DNA of 64,000 bases from the NCBI RefSeq assembly GCF_003073045.1, contig NC_037595.1, forward strand, positions 5,692,227 through 5,756,226, written 5' to 3'. The translations under genes and the position numbers were made by a program. Within the stretch, counting starts at the first letter, position 1; each line of letters starts with the position of its first letter. This document shows, one piece after another, positions 61,761-64,000 of this stretch. The notes beneath the pieces were generated by a model, which saw nothing but the letters and a program-made list of their open reading frames with translations, had not been told where the DNA came from and made no database searches. This DNA is from Pomacea canaliculata. Lineage: Eukaryota > Mollusca > Gastropoda > Architaenioglossa > Ampullariidae.

Positions 61761-64000
61761 GAGACGTTATACCACGTCTCTGTCATAATCCAAACGTGAG
61801 CCTGCAGGTTACAAGCAAGTATTTTTGGCTGTGTTTTATTGTACAAAGTTTTTGTTGTAGTATTTGAGTAAATCACAGCACGTGTTCGTTCACGCATGAG
61901 CAATTTAGTCAAGCACATCAGAAACTTATCCAACTCGAGCGACCGGTACATAAGTTCCTGTGCTGAGACTTGCAGTAAAGGAAAACCTGAGTTCAAAATT
62001 ATGTTTGAATGAGTACAGTTCATAAAAACAGCGGAAAAACGTCTCATTTGCATAGACCAGAAGCCTTCGTGCTGCTGACAGCCTTTAATGAGCAGTAATT
62101 AGAATGAAGTCCATGCTTTTTTTTTTAAATGGGGAAAACACTGATGAAAGCGCTGTGTTCTGCTAGCTAGCCTTATTAATGATCAATTTCATATTTGACT
62201 CAATTTAGCCTTAAGGTCTGTGTGCCAACCCTCGAGTGCCCTCTCCGTATTGTGCAATATTTGTATGACGGTGACAACTCACACACCAGCAGTTCAGCTG
62301 AGGACCCGTGTATCAAGCCAACCGATATTTATGTCGTTTAAAGGGAGTGGGGAGGTGGGAAGGAATGAAATCTCAGCAAACACTAAAGGAGACTCCAGGC
62401 GGTATAACTACCGACAAAAGGTCTGTGTCAGCGTGACACAAAAATTGTGTCATTGGCTGGGTGAGGTGAACAGACACGGATAAATTAAAAAATATCTATA
62501 AAAATATTGTGAAAGAATGAAAAGGAACATTCCAAATAGTTGATTCTTGACCGCAGAAATGATGAGAGTTGTTATCACTGTTAGCGATGCTCTGAGCTGA
62601 GTTTTTGTTATCACATTTAATGATAGATGGAATGGTTTTCTGGCGATATCCTATGAGGCATTTGAGTGCGAATTTCCTCCGAAGCCTCCTTTATTGAATT
62701 CATACTCTTCTCAATGTTAAGCGATTCCTTTACTGCGACAAGCAGAGACAACCATTGCACGGGTGGTGGGTACAACTAAGGACAATAATTTTGCTGGCAA
62801 ACCATATAGTTGATCGGAGAGTAGAAGGACTTCCCTGTTTTCAAAGAAAACTTTTTTTTTGTCTCCTGGCAGTCGGGAAAAAGACAGGGAAGATACAGCC
62901 TGTGCCAAGGGAATCAACTTTGTGGATCACGACTGTTTTCACAGAAGGAAAGAGCAAAAAACAAAGATTAATTACGTTGAGCCTAACAGCTGTGAACGAA
63001 TCATTACAAAACTTTTTTTCCCAGTGTGAGCCGAATGTATTCTACCGTGAAAGCATTTTAAACACTAGCTTGGACACGAAGTGTAGTCAAGGGACAGACT
63101 TGGCGGTCAAAGGTTGCGGCTTTTTAGAGGTTCAAAAGAAACAAAGATTGCTGCCAACGCCCTCTTTGTTGGTTTCCGTGTAGTGGTGGGAACATTTAGC
63201 CTGGAGCGCCGGGTACACGCAGGTAATTCCGTATGACAAATAAGCTTCAACACGTTAAATAATTAAAGCTCTATGAGAGCACAAATACTCTCTCTCTCAC
63301 ACACACACACACGCGCATGCACACGGCATACCTGAGCTCAGTGCAAGATATTGTCCTCCAAATCAGAATGATTAACCCTAATCCATTTTCGAGGTTACAA
63401 CCAACCCAATGCCACAAATATTTTAATTAGTCATTTCTGTAGACATTCGTGACCTGACAAGGTTGATTTTTTTTCCTGTCCGCAGTAATTCTTTAGTTTT
63501 ATGTTGTACAACGAAAACGGATGGGAAATGGTATTATGCACTGAACTCAACTCAGTTATCTAACACGGATATTGTACTCCTGTACGCCTTTAACGTGTCA
63601 GGCTCCTGGCGTGCAGGTTGTGGTTGCGAGATCGAACGAGGCATCGATCGACAAAGGTGATAAAGCGAAAGTCATTAACACAGCCCGGCAATGTCAGACA
63701 AGCTTCTACCAGAAACTTTGCGGTTCTATCCGAGATCAGGTCTTTTTATTTTTATCTTACCCATTGTTTAGCATTCCACGTTCTCCAAAAGAAAGCATAC
63801 ATAATCAACACCTTTACTCACGCTCGTTCTAGAGGAACAATAGTCCCTCTCTAGTTCTCTCCTAACCTTTAATCAGAAGTTACAGGGTCAAGTGTTCGGC
63901 GCAAGTTCAAAGAAGCAGCCAGGATGTGCAACGGTGAATATACTGAATACAAATCGATATTTTATTTAAATGAAACATTTTGTTTTAACAAGGTATTGAA

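Larger units (their letters stand above)
58266..64000. other. Right-end intergenic region with no identified gene
   Basis: I find no domain-bearing open frame, RNA gene or recognisable transposon. The longest frame (62755-63183, plus) has no family resemblance. CT, CA and TA simple repeats occur near 59.14, 60.63 and 63.29 kb. A candidate first exon lies at 59.2 kb and a 22-bp triple repeat at 61.7 kb. Confidence 0.4.

Noticed and set aside
62755-63183. A 142-aa plus-strand open frame
   Set aside because: No recognisable family, no matching splice partners and ordinary composition. It cannot be told from chance.
1-64000. A single undescribed multi-gene system
   Set aside because: The three protein genes are conserved families with separate known roles. 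Apart from the FLASH-STRAP promoter there is no sign that they are linked functionally.

Overview
The window is a eukaryotic nuclear segment, AT-rich with long introns. The gene families, the intron style, the tRNA-derived SINEs and the CR1/Rex-like LINE pieces point to a lophotrochozoan, probably a mollusc. That placement is an inference, because no species marker was tested.

Layout. (1) 1-10.5 kb is repeat-rich and has no recognisable protein gene. It holds a broken LINE (about 1.5-2.25 kb) and a tandem array of five ~510-bp units (2.3-5.24 kb). A 452-bp non-autonomous hAT-type element with a perfect 8-bp target duplication sits inside that array. Three near-identical tRNA-Gly(GCC) genes follow, two of them carried on a duplicated segment, plus a 159-bp foldback element flanked by TA. 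(2) 10.5-19.6 kb, minus strand, is a FLASH/CASP8AP2-like gene: five small 5' exons with the LDLY motif and the coiled coil, then further exons including very large acidic and RS-rich coding blocks. The 5' exons are in perfect phase, but the large blocks change reading frame many times. (3) 20.4-24.96 kb, plus strand, is an intact seven-exon STRAP gene (WD40, 329 aa). It lies head-to-head with FLASH across a short promoter carrying an NRF1-like and an ETS-like site. (4) 31.8-55.9 kb, minus strand, is ADAM10 (Kuzbanian), with 17 exons located, covering signal peptide, prodomain, HExxHxxGxxH protease, disintegrin/Cys-rich region, transmembrane segment and tail. One of its introns has textbook U12 AT-AC signals. 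STRAP and ADAM10 converge, and the 25.9-31.8 kb stretch is best read as a long ADAM10 3' UTR. (5) 56-64 kb has the ADAM10 5' flank, simple repeats and a minisatellite, but no gene I can name. A possible plus-strand first exon lies near 59.2 kb.

The three protein genes have separate known jobs: FLASH in replication-dependent histone pre-mRNA 3' processing, STRAP in the SMN complex, translation and TGF-beta signalling, and ADAM10 in Notch and other ectodomain shedding. Nothing in the window shows them working as one system. The most unusual items are the AT-AC intron in ADAM10, the frame breaks confined to FLASH, and the tRNA-Gly segmental duplication.
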